From Epiperipatus broadwayi (taxonomy: Eukaryota > Onychophora > Udeonychophora > Euonychophora > Peripatidae), in NCBI GenBank assembly GCA_028023455.1, contig JAQFVV010000032.1:5430392-5494391 (forward strand): 64,000 nt of DNA, written 5' to 3'. Numbering within the stretch: the first letter of the stretch is position 1; every line of letters begins with the position of its first letter. The notes under the pieces are model-generated. The model made no database searches. It was given only the letters and a program-made list of their open reading frames with translations, and had not been told where the DNA came from. Positions 1 through 11,580 of the stretch are shown here, one piece after another. The position numbers and the translations under genes were made by a program.

Positions 1-2224
1 ATATTTAAGAAAACTAGTAACAAAAACTATTCTGAACTCAAGCATCTTCATTAAATACTTCAGGAAACAATAGTCTACACATTAAATCAAGGAAAATGAA
101 CTGTTAAATAAAATAATGTTTGCTCTCAATAAACAGTAAAAAAAGAAAAGGAAAAGCCATATATATATAATTTGTAAAAATATGGTTGATCAATCATAAC
201 TTAATTAACCAAAGCATAAACAAGCTTCTAATCTTTTTGTTGTTTTGCTATATAATTTATGAATTTTGTGACCACAGCTATGCAGAACCATAAGCTATTA
301 TCATTATTATTTTTTTGGTATTATATGAAAATGTGTATACATCAATTTATTTATATATATAATAAATCCAATACTTCTGTTATTATAAAATATCAATCAC
401 AATCTTGGGCTATTAATGCAAAGTTAATCAGTTTTCTGATTAATTGTTCCTGGCCGATATAATGAAATGTTCGAGTTTATCTCTTAGTAGAGTATAACAA
501 TTTTTATACAGTCTCGATAAGGACTCAAATGAATTGCAAATGCTGGTAGTAGAATTTTATATTATTTTTATGTTTCTTTGAGTTATACAATACCTGTTCT
601 ATACAATAGTCATATTGTTAGATTGTGATTTATATTTTTTAATCTGTATTTGAATTCTTTAACATTTATGTTAAAATGAAGACTCATTTTTTGTGCGCAT
701 ATTTCCTTTATTATTTTATTGTCAATACAAATGTGTTACATTATGTATTATTATTTATAACTATTTTAATATCACACACTTAATAAACTTTTAAATAACA
801 AACAAAGTTTAATTAAAGAAATGGATATTACTATCTTGTTGTTATTTTTATTTACTGTTGCCTTACACCTGTGTCACAATAAAAGATGAAATAAATGCTT
901 TATTTAAAATTTAACCTTGTTTGATTTATTTTGTTATAATTTTATTTTGCAACTACATCATATTTGCACTTTAAGTCATGACACAACATATGAGTTTAGT
1001 AACACACATGTACTTTACCTTGAGAATATTTAAATGTTTTATGATCATTTGTTCAAGATTTGGGGCTACTCATAACCTATACATATAAATATTAAAAATG
1101 AAGTAAAACCCCATGCATATATATATATATTGAAACGGAAACCTTCCAATCTCTTTCTGTTTCACCATCAACCTAATGATCTACTCATCTGAACTAGTTT
1201 CGAACCTATCTTAAATGTAAAAATGTTATATATAAGTCGAGTGGTAAAACTTTGCTATCATGGCCACTTGAATGGCATCATCCATTTACATACGAAAATA
1301 CGCTATAATTAGACAGGTTTGATAAAATTATAGCGTAGAAATCCTCATAATTATTCATAAAATGTTTTATTAATTTTCAGTCAATTCTTAATTATATTCG
1401 CTATTATATTAGTATGTGGATGGATAATTTAAACCTTGGAATGATGGTATAATGATTCGTATATATATTTAAGTTTAAATAAAAAGATATAATATAAAAC
1501 ATTTTCTTTAAAATATATTTAACGGTTTTCTGATTTAATGCTTTATAGATATAGCTGAAACTAAAGTATTTTCTTTAAATTTGTTTTTTTTTTTTTTAAA
1601 CAAATAATATTGGGAAGGAAAATATGTTAAAAGTTATTTATTTCAGTAAAATAAAAATCATCTGTTTATAATTAAAAATGAGAATTTTGTGTAAACAAGA
1701 AATCAATTAGTGACCGCACCCGGGGTAAAAGTAAAATCTAGTTTACTGATTGATTTTGTTTGCAACAAAAGACTTTATCATTAAATCAGAATGCCATTAC
1801 TTCTGCTAAGCTTTAACATTTTATAACACCTAAAAAGGAATTTTAATTAATGAAAACTGAATCAAAATTTATGTAATTTATATATTTTAATAATTTTTTA
1901 AGTAAATTAAATATAACACCTCGGAGACGTTATCTGTTGTAAAAATTAGATTATATGATTTTGTTTAATTAAAAGTCATTTGGTCCTGAGGCAAACAAAA
2001 TTCCAAAAAGGTGTTAAGGCTTGGTGAAAATAATATAAATAGGCCATATTTTAAGCGGGAAGATATACTCCATCTTACTTTTGAAGAGCTATTACTATCC
2101 AAGCTGAAAATTGTTTAATTTTACCATGTATTGCTAGTCAGGCAAAAATTTTGCTGCTGTTCCCATGATGGAACGTTGAAGTTCAATCCATCCAATGCTG
2201 AAGCAACAACCAACAAGTTTATAC
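1..2224. other. AT-rich spacer, no gene seen
   Basis: Non-coding, strongly AT-rich sequence with many A/T homopolymers and short (TA)n runs. No open frame here resembles a known protein family. The only structure I see is a small nested inverted repeat at 1276-1425, listed separately. Confidence 0.6.
1276..1425. repeat. Small nested inverted repeat
   Basis: Inner arms CGCTATAATT (1301-1310) and AATTATAGCG (1326-1335) are a perfect 10-bp inverted repeat around a 15-nt loop. Outer arms near 1276-1292 and 1409-1425 pair imperfectly (ATCATCCATTTACATAC against GTATGTGGATGGAT). It could be a decayed foldback or MITE-like element; no target duplication was identified. Confidence 0.3.
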
Positions 2225-2231
2225 CAAATAA

Positions 2232-2420
2232 AAGATGCCGTAAGCCGCTAAAAGGGACTTGCCTTCATTCCAATTTCTGTCCAACTACAGAAACACCATT
2301 TTAAATTATCTCCCAACTAAATTGAAGATGCCATAAGTCACCAAAGAACTCACCTTCATGCCAGCTCGAGTATCTCCAGTTCAACTATAGGAGAACTGTT
2401 TTAATGTGATTAAAATCGCA
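2232..2420. repeat. Diverged tandem duplication, ~93-bp period
   Basis: Two neighbouring segments start with AAGATGCCGTAAG (2232) and AAGATGCCATAAG (2325). They stay alignable through CTTGCCTTCATTCC / CTCACCTTCATGCC and CATTTTAA / CTGTTTTAA. The block is less AT-rich than its surroundings. It is probably part of an unidentified dispersed repeat; no protein match was recognised. Confidence 0.4.
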
Positions 2421-3189
2421 GAGCTCTGTGTACACTACAAAATGATCATTATTTCTTTAAAATACAGATTAGCTAACCATATTATTGTAAACTCTTTCTA
2501 AATTGTTTTCTTAATAATATTTAAATTCTATAAAATGTAATACTTTTGCAAATTTTTCTTTATTAATTCAATATTTTTGCTATATAATTTAATCACTGCA
2601 GTTATATTTACCTTTCTTTTGCCTATTTTAATAATTATTAATTGTGCCTATGTTTCGAAATGGTGTGCATTTATTTACTGAATATGTTTTTCTAAAGTTA
2701 TAATTTAAAATCTTCATATTATTATTTATTATAGCATCATTTAGCGCTCCGTTTCAAAACCCTAATTTATAAATAATGGTGACCCTTTGTGCTCATTATT
2801 ATTGTGTCATTTGTAAATTAATTAATATAAATATAAAATGTGGCTTATAAATCCAAATTTTCAATCTTTAATTATTATGTTATTAAAGACTAAACTAGCC
2901 TGGAGTGTAATCATAAGTATATTTTTCTTATTAAAGTATTCATAAGTCTCTTAAATATACTTTCCCCCTTTAAAAGTTTATTAGTTATAGATAACTAAAG
3001 AGATTGAACAGGATAAAGTAAAGTTTGTCTATATATATTCCCATCAGTAGCATATCATATTTCTCATGCTACAGAAGAGTTGGCTCTTTTGATCTGATAA
3101 ACTAGTGTTCATTTAATGTATAGTATTTAATTTATAATACACTTTGGCTGGGTGGATGAGAACTTAATTAATATTTTATCATTGTGCTG
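2421..3189. other. AT-rich spacer, nothing recognised
   Basis: Non-coding AT-rich sequence. I see no open frame, RNA gene or repeat that I can support. Confidence 0.5.
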
Positions 3190-3560
3190 GTTTTTTAAAT
3201 ATATATATGAGATGGAGCCACAGTAAGTCCAGCCCATCTTTCTCTCTTATGGGTAGTGCAGTAGCTAAGTCTGAGCTAAGAGCCAGATTAGCATGTAAGT
3301 CCCCCGTTTCTTATGAACCAAATAAAGGTTCCCTTTCAGCAGCATGATGACCGGTTATTGGGTCAACCGGTGACAAAAACCCTAAAAACTATTCTTACAT
3401 CCACAGAGCAACTTTATTATTATATTTTACTTGTGCCTAGCATATTAGTAAAATCATTATAGCCAACTCTGCCTTCCTAATATGCAATCTTCGGCATTGA
3501 ACCAAAGCATCCTTGAAAACCCGTTCGATCTAAAGCTGTCTGGGATGCTTGAGATGCCCA
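3190..3560. repeat. Higher-GC block with two short inverted repeats, probable unidentified SINE/MITE
   Basis: This stretch has clearly more G+C than its flanks. It contains a perfect 7-bp hairpin ACCGGTT/AACCGGT (3350-3356 with 3365-3371) and an 8-bp inverted pair AAGCATCC (3505-3512) / GGATGCTT (3543-3550). No long open frame is present. Composition and hairpins suggest an inserted short repeat, but family and borders are unknown. Confidence 0.3.
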
Positions 3561-3998
3561 TATTTAATATAAAAATTTATTATAATCACATGCATTATTA
3601 AGCTTCACTCCAGACTTGGTTTGATTTCATGTATAATAGCCACTCAAACTGATGATGAAAGGGCATAACTAATAAGTAAATGTAGTGATTATATAACATG
3701 ATATTTGGCTCCATTAAATAAGAGCAACAAACCTATTTGCCAACGTATCAATTATTGTTCAAATGGCCTAGTGAAATGTTACTTTATAAATAAAATACCT
3801 GCATGCATTTGCCAACAATAATGTTATATCAAAATATATATAAATTGTCAATAAACATATTTTTGATTCATCATATATCCATTTCTATCTCATTATTAGA
3901 TCAGTCCAATTCATTAATTGGTGCTAGCTATTCATTAGTAAAGCCCTTTTAATTAAATATATTAGATTTTACCTTTGGAATGTCTCTAGTATTAAGTT

Positions 3999-4010
<12 letters not shown>

Positions 4011-4071
<61 letters not shown>
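4011..4071. repeat. (TA)n microsatellite
   Basis: About 60 bp of almost pure TA dinucleotide with one AAA interruption near 4032. The surrounding 3561-5247 is otherwise AT-rich spacer without a supported gene. Confidence 0.9.
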
Positions 4072-4073
<2 letters not shown>

Positions 4074-5249
4074 TAAGTCCATGAGTCTTATTGTTTTCTC
4101 TGATTTGCTAGCGGGCTGGATTAAGAATTAATTATCATGTGCCATCACTATTATGTTATCCATTAGGTGTTTAATCTGGGGCTTGGAGAGTGGTTTTGAA
4201 TCCAGGCTGGTCCCTGACTTAAATCTCAGGCTTGACTGGGTTTGAAGTACATTTTGTGAGTTCCAGCTCGTGTTAGATGGATAAACATGTTTTGACTGGC
4301 ACAATATATATCATGAGTATAGAATAATCTACATTGGATCAAAGGGACCCTTTGTTTCTGAAATATACAGTAAACAGGTGATCTTGAGTCTCAGTTAGGT
4401 TCATTTCATTACACATTAACAAACCATTTATAAGTAAGAATTTAACATGGGAATTAAACACATTTAAAAGAATCTTCTAACCAATTTTATACACTTACTA
4501 ATTAGTTCTGCAATTCAAGGAGTGTAGTGAACAAGACAAACCTTGCTCACTTTCATACAGTTAAAATTTGGCACTTTCCAATTTTGAGCCTTGAAGGTAA
4601 GGGCTCCATTATTCGGTGAATGTTGATCCACAAGTGTTCTAGATAATTTTAAATCAATCTAAAAAAAATTACATTTTGTTTTTGACACATAGTATATTAT
4701 TAAAATTTTTTGCCAATTCTTTGAGATAATATGCAAAGACACAATAGGAGAAGCTCAAAATTTGATCTTCAGGAATAGATAAATAAAAAAAGTTTGAGCA
4801 GAGAGTTGTTTGTTAGATTTCATTTCTTTTGCTATTGCATGTGTATGTTGATGAGATGATTGTTCTTTTTTAGATACCAGAAGATGGAAAACCTTAGATA
4901 GATTTTATATGATTAGATTCTTGAAATACAAAATAAAATTTTATATATATTGTAACCTCTAATAACTGATTTTGAATTGTGGGAGATGTGGTAAGTAAAA
5001 GATTAATTGTGTTAAAATGAAAATCAGAGCAAAAGAAGCTAAAAAATGTGATTTCAGTTATACCAGCATGTATGTAAAACTAAATTGTGTAAAAAATTTT
5101 TTTTAAAAAATAAAAATAAAATTGGATAAAAAGTAATTTATATATGTAGTTACAAGGTATCAAAACATACTTTTTTAAGATTAAAAAGATTATAAAGGAT
5201 ATAAATAGGAAATATTGAAAGGATTGCAATTTATTGGGTTTTTTTTTGG

Positions 5250-5348
5250 TTTTTTTTTTCATGTGTCATAGCATCGGCCGGGAAGCGAACCTGCAAACAT
5301 GGGGCAACTGCTTGTAAGGCAGCTGTGCTGACCACTCAGCCACCAATG
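5250..5348 (-). repeat. tRNA-derived SINE (family A), full head and A-tail
   Basis: Read on the minus strand this is a tRNA-like head followed by an A-rich tail. The acceptor arms GCATTGG and CCGATGC pair over 7 bp with one G-U. A box A (TGGCTGAGTGG) and a box B (GGTTCGCTTCC) are present. The anticodon arm GCTGC/GCAGT closes a 7-nt loop, and the spacing to the T arm implies a long variable arm, as in class II tRNAs (Ser/Leu type). After the head come TATGACACATG and an A-rich run. T-arm mismatches and the A-tail argue against a functional tRNA gene. It abuts the Penelope-like fragment that follows. Confidence 0.65.
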
Positions 5349-5349
5349 C

Positions 5350-5730
5350 TTGACAAATTTATTGTTGAAACCAGTATATAAAAGAAAGTTTAATTTAGGT
5401 AATGTGATAAAGGAAACAAAAAATAGGAATGTTGAAAATATAAATGGTATTTATAAAATTGAATGTTTAGATTGTAAAAAAGATAATAGGAATAAGTCAT
5501 ATATATGTACAACAAAGAGTAAATTAGGGACAAGAATGAAACAACATTTAAATGATAAAAATTCAAATGTTAACATACACAGTAAGGAATTTGAACATAT
5601 AGATTTTAAGATAAGAATGTTAGAAAAAATAAGATTATACAGACAGAAAATGGTAAAGGAGAGTTTATATATAAAAAGAAATAAACCTGTTTTGAATAGA
5701 ATAAATTTTAAGTCAAGAATAAATTTTTGA
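5350..5730 (+). pseudogene. Penelope-like element, C-terminal GIY-YIG endonuclease fragment
   Basis: The frame reads through about 126 codons ending in TGA at 5728-5730; the first codon is TTG, so this is the tail of a longer protein, not a gene with its own start. The middle contains GIYKIECLDC, then SYICTTKSKLGTRMKQHL, and near the end ESLYIKRNKPVLNR. This matches the order of the C-terminal GIY-YIG endonuclease domain of Penelope-like retroelements: a Cys-rich insert between GIY and YIG, an R...H helix, and a closing 'KP.LN' motif. Here YIG has become YIC. The reverse transcriptase that should precede it is missing, and a SINE in the opposite direction lies directly upstream. This is a 5'-truncated, probably dead copy. 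Family assignment is from motif order only. Confidence 0.65.
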
Positions 5731-6062
5731 AGGTAAAGGTTATTGTTTTAAAATAATTACTTAGGAGATATACAAAGGAAAGGACAAAAATATTTGTGGT
5801 TTTTTAAAAAAGAAATGTATAGGTAAAAAAAAGGGAAAAAGTTTAGGGAGTAAAGAAATAAGTATGGGTAGTGTATATATAATCTAGTATATATAAAAAG
5901 ATGTATTGATAAATGAAAAGAAGATGTTATTGTTTTTTATGATAAGAATAGATGCACTTTTACATTTTTTATTTTATTTTTAATTGTATTGAAAATTATA
6001 AAGATGTAAATATGTATTTTGTAAATCCTTGAAAATGACTACAAATAAAGTGGTTGAAAGAT
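5731..6062 (+). other. 3' region of the Penelope-like fragment with decayed hammerhead-like hairpin
   Basis: This AT-rich stretch follows the GIY-YIG frame. At 6027-6060 lies CCTTGAAAATGACTAC, a 7-nt loop, GTGGTT and then GAAAG. GACTAC and GTGGTT pair over 6 bp (two G-U), and the strand downstream of the hairpin reads GAAA, as after stem II of a hammerhead ribozyme. The upstream strand TTGAAAA is only a poor match to CUGANGA. Penelope-like elements are known to carry hammerheads, so a degenerate relic is plausible but weak. Confidence 0.3.
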
Positions 6063-6944
6063 TGGATGTTTAAATAAGTAAATATATATATATGGTGATT
6101 GAAAAAATAAAGTTTTTGGAAAGAAAAAATGAGAGTATATTTTTGACTGGATTTAGAGGAAAAGAATATTGTGTTTTATCACGCTTTTACTTTGAACATA
6201 TAGTCAAACAAAATGTCCCAAAATTACCAATTTAAAGCTAAAACATTAGTGTATTTAAAAATACATAATGAAATATAACAATATTTATATTTCCAAATTT
6301 AAGATGATGGCTAAAAAGACAATTTCTCTCCAACACCAAAGATTTAATATGTATACATTGTCACTTATCTATCACATCTTATTTTTTTAAATATCAAATA
6401 TAAACTGCACTATCTGGGTTTCCACCAAAGCTATATGGTTATATCTGTCACATTTATTACTCTAATATTTTATTTAACATATTAATTAAAACATAAAATA
6501 AATAACACGTTGTTCATATAATGTTTATACAGCATCCAAATATCGAATATTCCCACATCTTTAAAATTATGGTACTCTTGTATAAAAGCAAATTTAACTC
6601 TCTATAGCATTACTATCCGAGTTTAATGAAATTCAAGATCAACCTAATTTTATTAATCCATTATGATAAATCTTTATCTCCAATGTAAAATATATACTTA
6701 GAATTGGTTGGAGTCTGCAATCCAGACCAAACACAATACGGTATCTCTTAATTCTTTTGTCAGTCGCACATATATAAAAGCAAATCTTTAAGGAACACTT
6801 TAATCAAAACAAATACATTGATTATTTTATTACCTTTATTCTGATAACGATTTAAAAAAGTTAGTTCAATTGTTTCTTTTAACTGGCAAAATATTATTTA
6901 CTTTCAGATATGACGCATTTCTATAATCGCTCGTCAAATAATTC
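6063..6944. other. AT-rich spacer, nothing recognised
   Basis: No supported coding, RNA or repeat feature. Confidence 0.5.
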
Positions 6945-6947
6945 ATT

Positions 6948-7005
6948 TATGAGACGGGTGTGGGTTCGCGTCCCGGCCGATGTTATGACATATGAAAAAA
7001 AAAAA
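6948..7005 (+). repeat. SINE family A, 5'-truncated copy
   Basis: Box B GGTTCGCGTCC (6963-6973) is followed by CGGCCGATGTTATGACATATG and a run of A (6994-7005). This is the same 3' half and tail as the SINE at 5250-5348 on the other strand. The A-box half is absent, as expected for a 5'-truncated retroposed copy. Confidence 0.6.
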
Positions 7006-7490
7006 CTTCATTTATAGGATAAAATCCTGGGGCGATAACTATGATTTTTTTTAATAAAATAGATGTTTAAAACATATTTATTTGAAATTTAAAAAAAACA
7101 CAATTTAGCAATATAATCCTTTAGATGAATTTAATCGAACATTTTAGAATTTCAGTACTACAAATTACACATGTTGTTTTCCTATTTTATTTTAATCACA
7201 TAGACATTGATGTTATAGAAACAGAGTGAAGACCTGCTCCTGTCTTGGACAGACTAACTAGTAATGTTTTCTATGATATGTAAGTACAATATGATGATTT
7301 TTTTTTAGAAAATCCACAACTGCCTCGATTGCACTGAAATTTTTAAAGACCTTTTCTCATTTTAAATTTGTAGATATCTATAAGTCTTTTGAGATGACAT
7401 CAAAATTTTCCACAATGCAGTTTTCTTCATATAATACGTATATATGGCTATAAAATTAGTACATGTGCCTTGTGTGCTTAATTTTATCTA

Positions 7491-7620
7491 CAAATCTTAA
7501 CACAAGATTCGACTTTATAAAGATACGAGCTGCCACTGTTATCTTCAACCTATTTTTTTAATTATATAGGCAAATCTATATACCTTATCTTTATAAAGTC
7601 GAATCTTGTGTTAAGATTTG
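7491..7620. repeat. Foldback element: perfect 35-bp inverted repeat
   Basis: Bases 7491-7525 are the exact reverse complement of 7586-7620; a 60-bp AT-rich spacer separates them. Pairing resumes outside after a short asymmetric loop: GTGTGCTTAATTTTA near 7470-7487 against TAAAATTAAGTACAC near 7638-7653. A perfect arm in a decaying region suggests a recent foldback/MITE insertion or a hairpin RNA locus. No transposase-family end motif was recognised. Confidence 0.75.
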
Positions 7621-7659
7621 TAAAGGTCTCTCTTGTAGTAAAATTAAGTACACAATGTA

Positions 7660-8656
7660 AGCCTTATATAAGTATTACGTGCTGACATTGCGTTAATAAG
7701 AATTAATATTTTCTTTATAATAGATTTCCAGGTCATTTTTATACCACAATAATTAATCAGATGAGATTTTATGTTTTTTTTCTCAATTGGCGCAAATATG
7801 TAATCATTTTTAAAAATACAAAATAATAAAATAAAATATTTTACATCATCTTATTATAAACAACTAAATAAAATGCATTCATTTACCTATTAACAAACTT
7901 TACCTGTGCAATAAACTCCGTCAATAAATATTATTAACTTAATAAAGTTTCACAAATATATTAATACCAATAGATTTCATTAGGTTTTGTGATTTATTTT
8001 TTAAAAAAAAAAAACATTTAATTATCTGATGTTTTAATGATTTTTTTTTTTTTTGATCTTTTTAACATACTTTCCTAAAATTGTGATTATTATTTATACA
8101 TGCGCACATACATTTAAACATAAATGCAATAGATTTTTGTATATATTTTTAACTACTAGCACTTTTGCTGAATTAATAGACAGTTTATTGTTTTGATCTT
8201 GTTTTAAATATTACCATTTAACAAAATTTGATTACCTATGGATTACTTACTGTTTATTCAACACACACTATTCTGTTCATACCTGGGTTTATAGCCATTG
8301 CTAAAACAATTCACTAATCATCTTTAAATTCTTATAAAGGAAATGTGCAGTTGTTTACCAGTGCTGTCTGATTTCAGTCTCATTACCTTTTACCCTTTTA
8401 ATAATATTTGAAGTCTTAATATAAAATAAATGATTATACCATTGCATATTGACTTTATGGTAGTTTACCTTTAGTTTTAAAATCTAACACTTGATCTACC
8501 TATCTACTATAAAATATACAATCAAGAAAATTGGTTAGCAGTTCATACTTTATCTAACATGATGACATTTGTAGCAGAAATATAATGCTGCAATACATAC
8601 ACATAAATATAAATATTTTAATTTTTCTTTAGTGTACTAACTTAGTATTAGAGACT
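7660..8656. other. AT-rich spacer, nothing recognised
   Basis: No supported gene. Homopolymers and AT-rich low-complexity sequence only. Confidence 0.5.
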
Positions 8657-9136
8657 ATGACTGATACTAATGATAAAATGTTGGATATGTGTGAAACTGA
8701 AGATGTAGGCAACCCAAATGTTTGGGAAACCATTTTAGAAATGTTCAAAGAATTAAAAAATGAAATAAATACTTTTTCTGCCACAGACGATGCCAGACTA
8801 GATGCTGGATCTAAGGATCTACATGCAAAAATAGTTGTTAGCTCTAAGGAGCTAAATGCAAAATTAGATGTCAAATCTAAAGAGGTTAAGGAGATGAATT
8901 CAACAAATCTTAAAGAGCTAAAAACCAGAGATACTAATGAATTAAAAAGGTCTAGAGATGAAGCCAATATATTCATAATGGAAGGTAAAATGGTGCACCA
9001 AGCAATGATATGTGACTTCGATGAAACTATAAAGGAATTATACACTACAACCCAAGCAATTGTGAGTAGTAGTTTGGGATTTGAAAAATCCCAAGATGAT
9101 AATATTATAGAAATCATAAAGATAGATTATTACTAA
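8657..9136 (+). CDS. Coiled-coil, gag-like ORF of a decayed LTR retroelement (tentative)
   Basis: A 159-codon frame starts at ATG 8657. Residues about 49-105 are highly charged and fall into successive 11-residue blocks beginning SKDL, SKEL, SKEV, LKEL and LKRS; the DNA shows a matching 33-bp periodicity. Eleven-residue (hendecad) repeats form long coiled coils, and the intact gypsy gag at 16032 has the same design with a different repeat sequence. No transmembrane segment or catalytic motif is visible. The following 600 bp hold only short interrupted frames. I infer the N-terminal part of a retroelement gag rather than a host gene; a host coiled-coil exon remains possible. Confidence 0.45.
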   Translation: MTDTNDKMLDMCETEDVGNPNVWETILEMFKELKNEINTFSATDDARLDAGSKDLHAKIVVSSKELNAKLDVKSKEVKEMNSTNLKELKTRDTNELKRSRDEANIFIMEGKMVHQAMICDFDETIKELYTTTQAIVSSSLGFEKSQDDNIIEIIKIDYY

Positions 9137-9798
9137 TTTCAAATTGATAAAACCACTGATTTTGAGATAGCTAATTTTTTCAATGGATGGTATTTAAAGC
9201 AAATATGCTTTAAGGAGCAAACAGGATTCAAGAAAAAGACATATGCAAATAATGTACAGAAGAGATAAGACTTCTAATGATACAAATGAAGGGCATATGT
9301 TTTAATAAGTTAGGCATCATAGATTATTATATGAAAAAACATACCCATGAAAAGGTATTTAAAAAGCAACATAATGTAAGTAGGTTTTGCTTATATCATT
9401 CTATGGCTGATAATGATTGAGCAGACTCAAGGTTTTATTTCATGGTAATATTGACTTTGAAATTATGTTTTATCAAAGAGATAAAAAGAATGTAAATAAG
9501 TATAGGTGCAATCATGAATCTTTGAATGATAATAATAATAATAATTTTATCTGGTATAAAGAAGTTATAATTTTAAATAAATTTCAGAATGAACATGTTG
9601 ATGGAAATTCAAACTGCTCACATGACATTGTTGCCCTATTTTATAAGTATCCAGTGAGAATGAAAGTCAAAGTTATAATGCTTCTGTCAATAATTTTCAG
9701 TCTTTTCAAAACTTATGTCTTTATTGTAATTCTATTGGAGTAATGGAAGTCTTCTTCCACTGAAATTCAGCATATAAAATTTTAAAATTAAATATAAA

Positions 9799-9800
<2 letters not shown>
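9137..9800 (+). pseudogene. Possible decayed continuation of the gag-like ORF
   Basis: Directly after the preceding stop, an open stretch (about 9138-9267) reads through charged codons, then stops and frame changes accumulate. A short stretch near 9295-9350 vaguely recalls a zinc-knuckle region (LGHH-like) across frames. Evidence is weak, and I cannot identify protease or RT motifs here. Confidence 0.2.

Positions 9801-9839
<39 letters not shown>
9801..9839. repeat. (TA)n microsatellite
   Basis: About 39 bp of pure TA. The next ~840 bp up to the LTR retrotransposon is AT-rich spacer; the last part (about 10570-10685) resembles the degenerate tandem repeat on the other side of the element. 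Confidence 0.9.
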
Positions 9840-9841
<2 letters not shown>

Positions 9842-11489
9842 TAAAGATAATCCATATTTAATATAAATTAAATATCAAGTAATGTAAAAGTAAAGAATGA
9901 GCATGAGCATATATATAATGACTGAAAGATCAACACAGCTAACTCTCTTAAGTATAAGCATAATTAATTATAAGTTCACCAGCATTATAAATAAGTATAA
10001 CTCATTCATCATCATCATGATCAACAATCAAAATAAATCAGCAGTACATCTGGTGATTTGGATTTGAAATGGGTCTACCATAGACCAGGAAAACTATTTA
10101 TCCTTTTCCAGCTTGGAGCAATTATTTAAACACAATTTGGATGCACAAATTAAGTGTTCATCCATCAGAATATGTAATAATCAAAACAATAATGCTGGGA
10201 TATTAAAACATGCTGATCATCATCAATGTTCAGGCCACTTAGTACCATTAATGTACTGGCCAGTTATAAAATTAATGTCTAATAGAGATTAAACTAAATG
10301 AAATGTAGTGCATGGACTTTAAAGAATATTCTCTTTGCACCAATCCAGGTTGGTTATTAACTGGATGCCCATAAACACTAATATACACCATTTTCATATA
10401 ATAGACTGTTATGCATGAATCTAGATCAGTGAATACATGCTCTATTACTGTTATTGTGATCAAGAGATGATGTAACATATAATATTCTAACTACTTAGAA
10501 TTAAGTTCACTCAAACAATTTTAATAATGAAATATAAGTTTATTAATAACAATAAAAAATGAAATTAAGATCTACAGAATGTGGCTATACATATTTAAAT
10601 TAAGCCTTCTGACTTTGATTAATATACAAAAAACACTCACATCATGATTTACATATCTCATAATGGGTTTACATAAAATACATATTGTGCCCTTATCTAT
10701 AGGTCATAATAAGGTAGAATGGTCAATTGCTAAAATAAATTTTAAATTTTAAAATACGTTTGTGTAATATATTGATAATTGTATGATCGATTAGATTTTA
10801 TATTACAATTTAAGGCTGAAAAATACCTGGTATGTAAAAGTGTAATGGATTATTTTAAAAAAAACAGTTAAATAAAGCTTAATTATATCCTTGCTTATGG
10901 TTGTAAAAGCTGGCCATATAAAATAATACAGCTATAAATAGTTAAAAGTATATTAACAATTCAATTGTAATGTTTTAAAACTAATAAATTAAATAAACGC
11001 TATATGTAATATTATAATTATAATTAATATTCAAATTTAATCTAATATATTTTAAGATAAACTTTAGGATGATGAGAATTATATTTAGTTCTACATTTTT
11101 AAATTATTTTCCAAATTTTTATAAAATATATCAGTTTTGGTAATTTAGACCGAGACGTAAATTTAAAAAAAAAAAAAAATCATCTGATAAAGTTAGTAAT
11201 CATGTGACTGTATATTATATACCTTCACACACATGCTTGTTAGAATATAATAATAAAGTTTGTGAATTATAAAACTAAATGTAATTGCTATCTATCGTTA
11301 AAGTAAAAGTTAAAATATTAAATGTTATTTTAATAATTGTTTTAAAGTTTAAATGATTTTGATAAAACTGTAATTGAGTGTAAAAATACTATTCTAAGTA
11401 ATATTTTAAAACATGACGTCATAAATTCTTTATTTTAAAAAGTTTAATCTATTATAAAACTAAAAATGTGTAAATTTGTTCGCGCTAAA

Positions 11490-11580
11490 AAAAGTCATTA
11501 ACCAATCAACGGAGGTAGTTTAGCAGACGAAATATAGGAATTAGACGGAGCGGGAGAAGGAATGTGTAAGTAAAGGAAGG
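11490..11580 (+). promoter_or_regulatory. Candidate LTR promoter region
   Basis: ATTAACCAATCAACGG (around 11498-11512) contains a CCAAT box and is followed by an unusually G-rich, CpG-containing stretch (GACGGAGCGGGAGAAGG) in an otherwise AT-rich LTR. The same segment is conserved in the 3' LTR (about 22798-22870). A start site here is inference; no TATA box is clear because AT-rich matches are everywhere. Confidence 0.3.

Noticed and set aside
3648-3664. CTGATGATGAAA resembling hammerhead core strands
   Set aside because: No room for stem II between CTGATGA and GAAA, and no pairing flanks.
4190-4260. Box-B-like GGTTTTGAATCC as another SINE
   Set aside because: No box A at the proper distance and no A-tail or second copy found.
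6027-6060. Functional hammerhead downstream of the Penelope-like fragment
   Set aside because: Stem II and GAAA are plausible but the CUGANGA strand is degenerate; kept only as a weak relic, not an active ribozyme.
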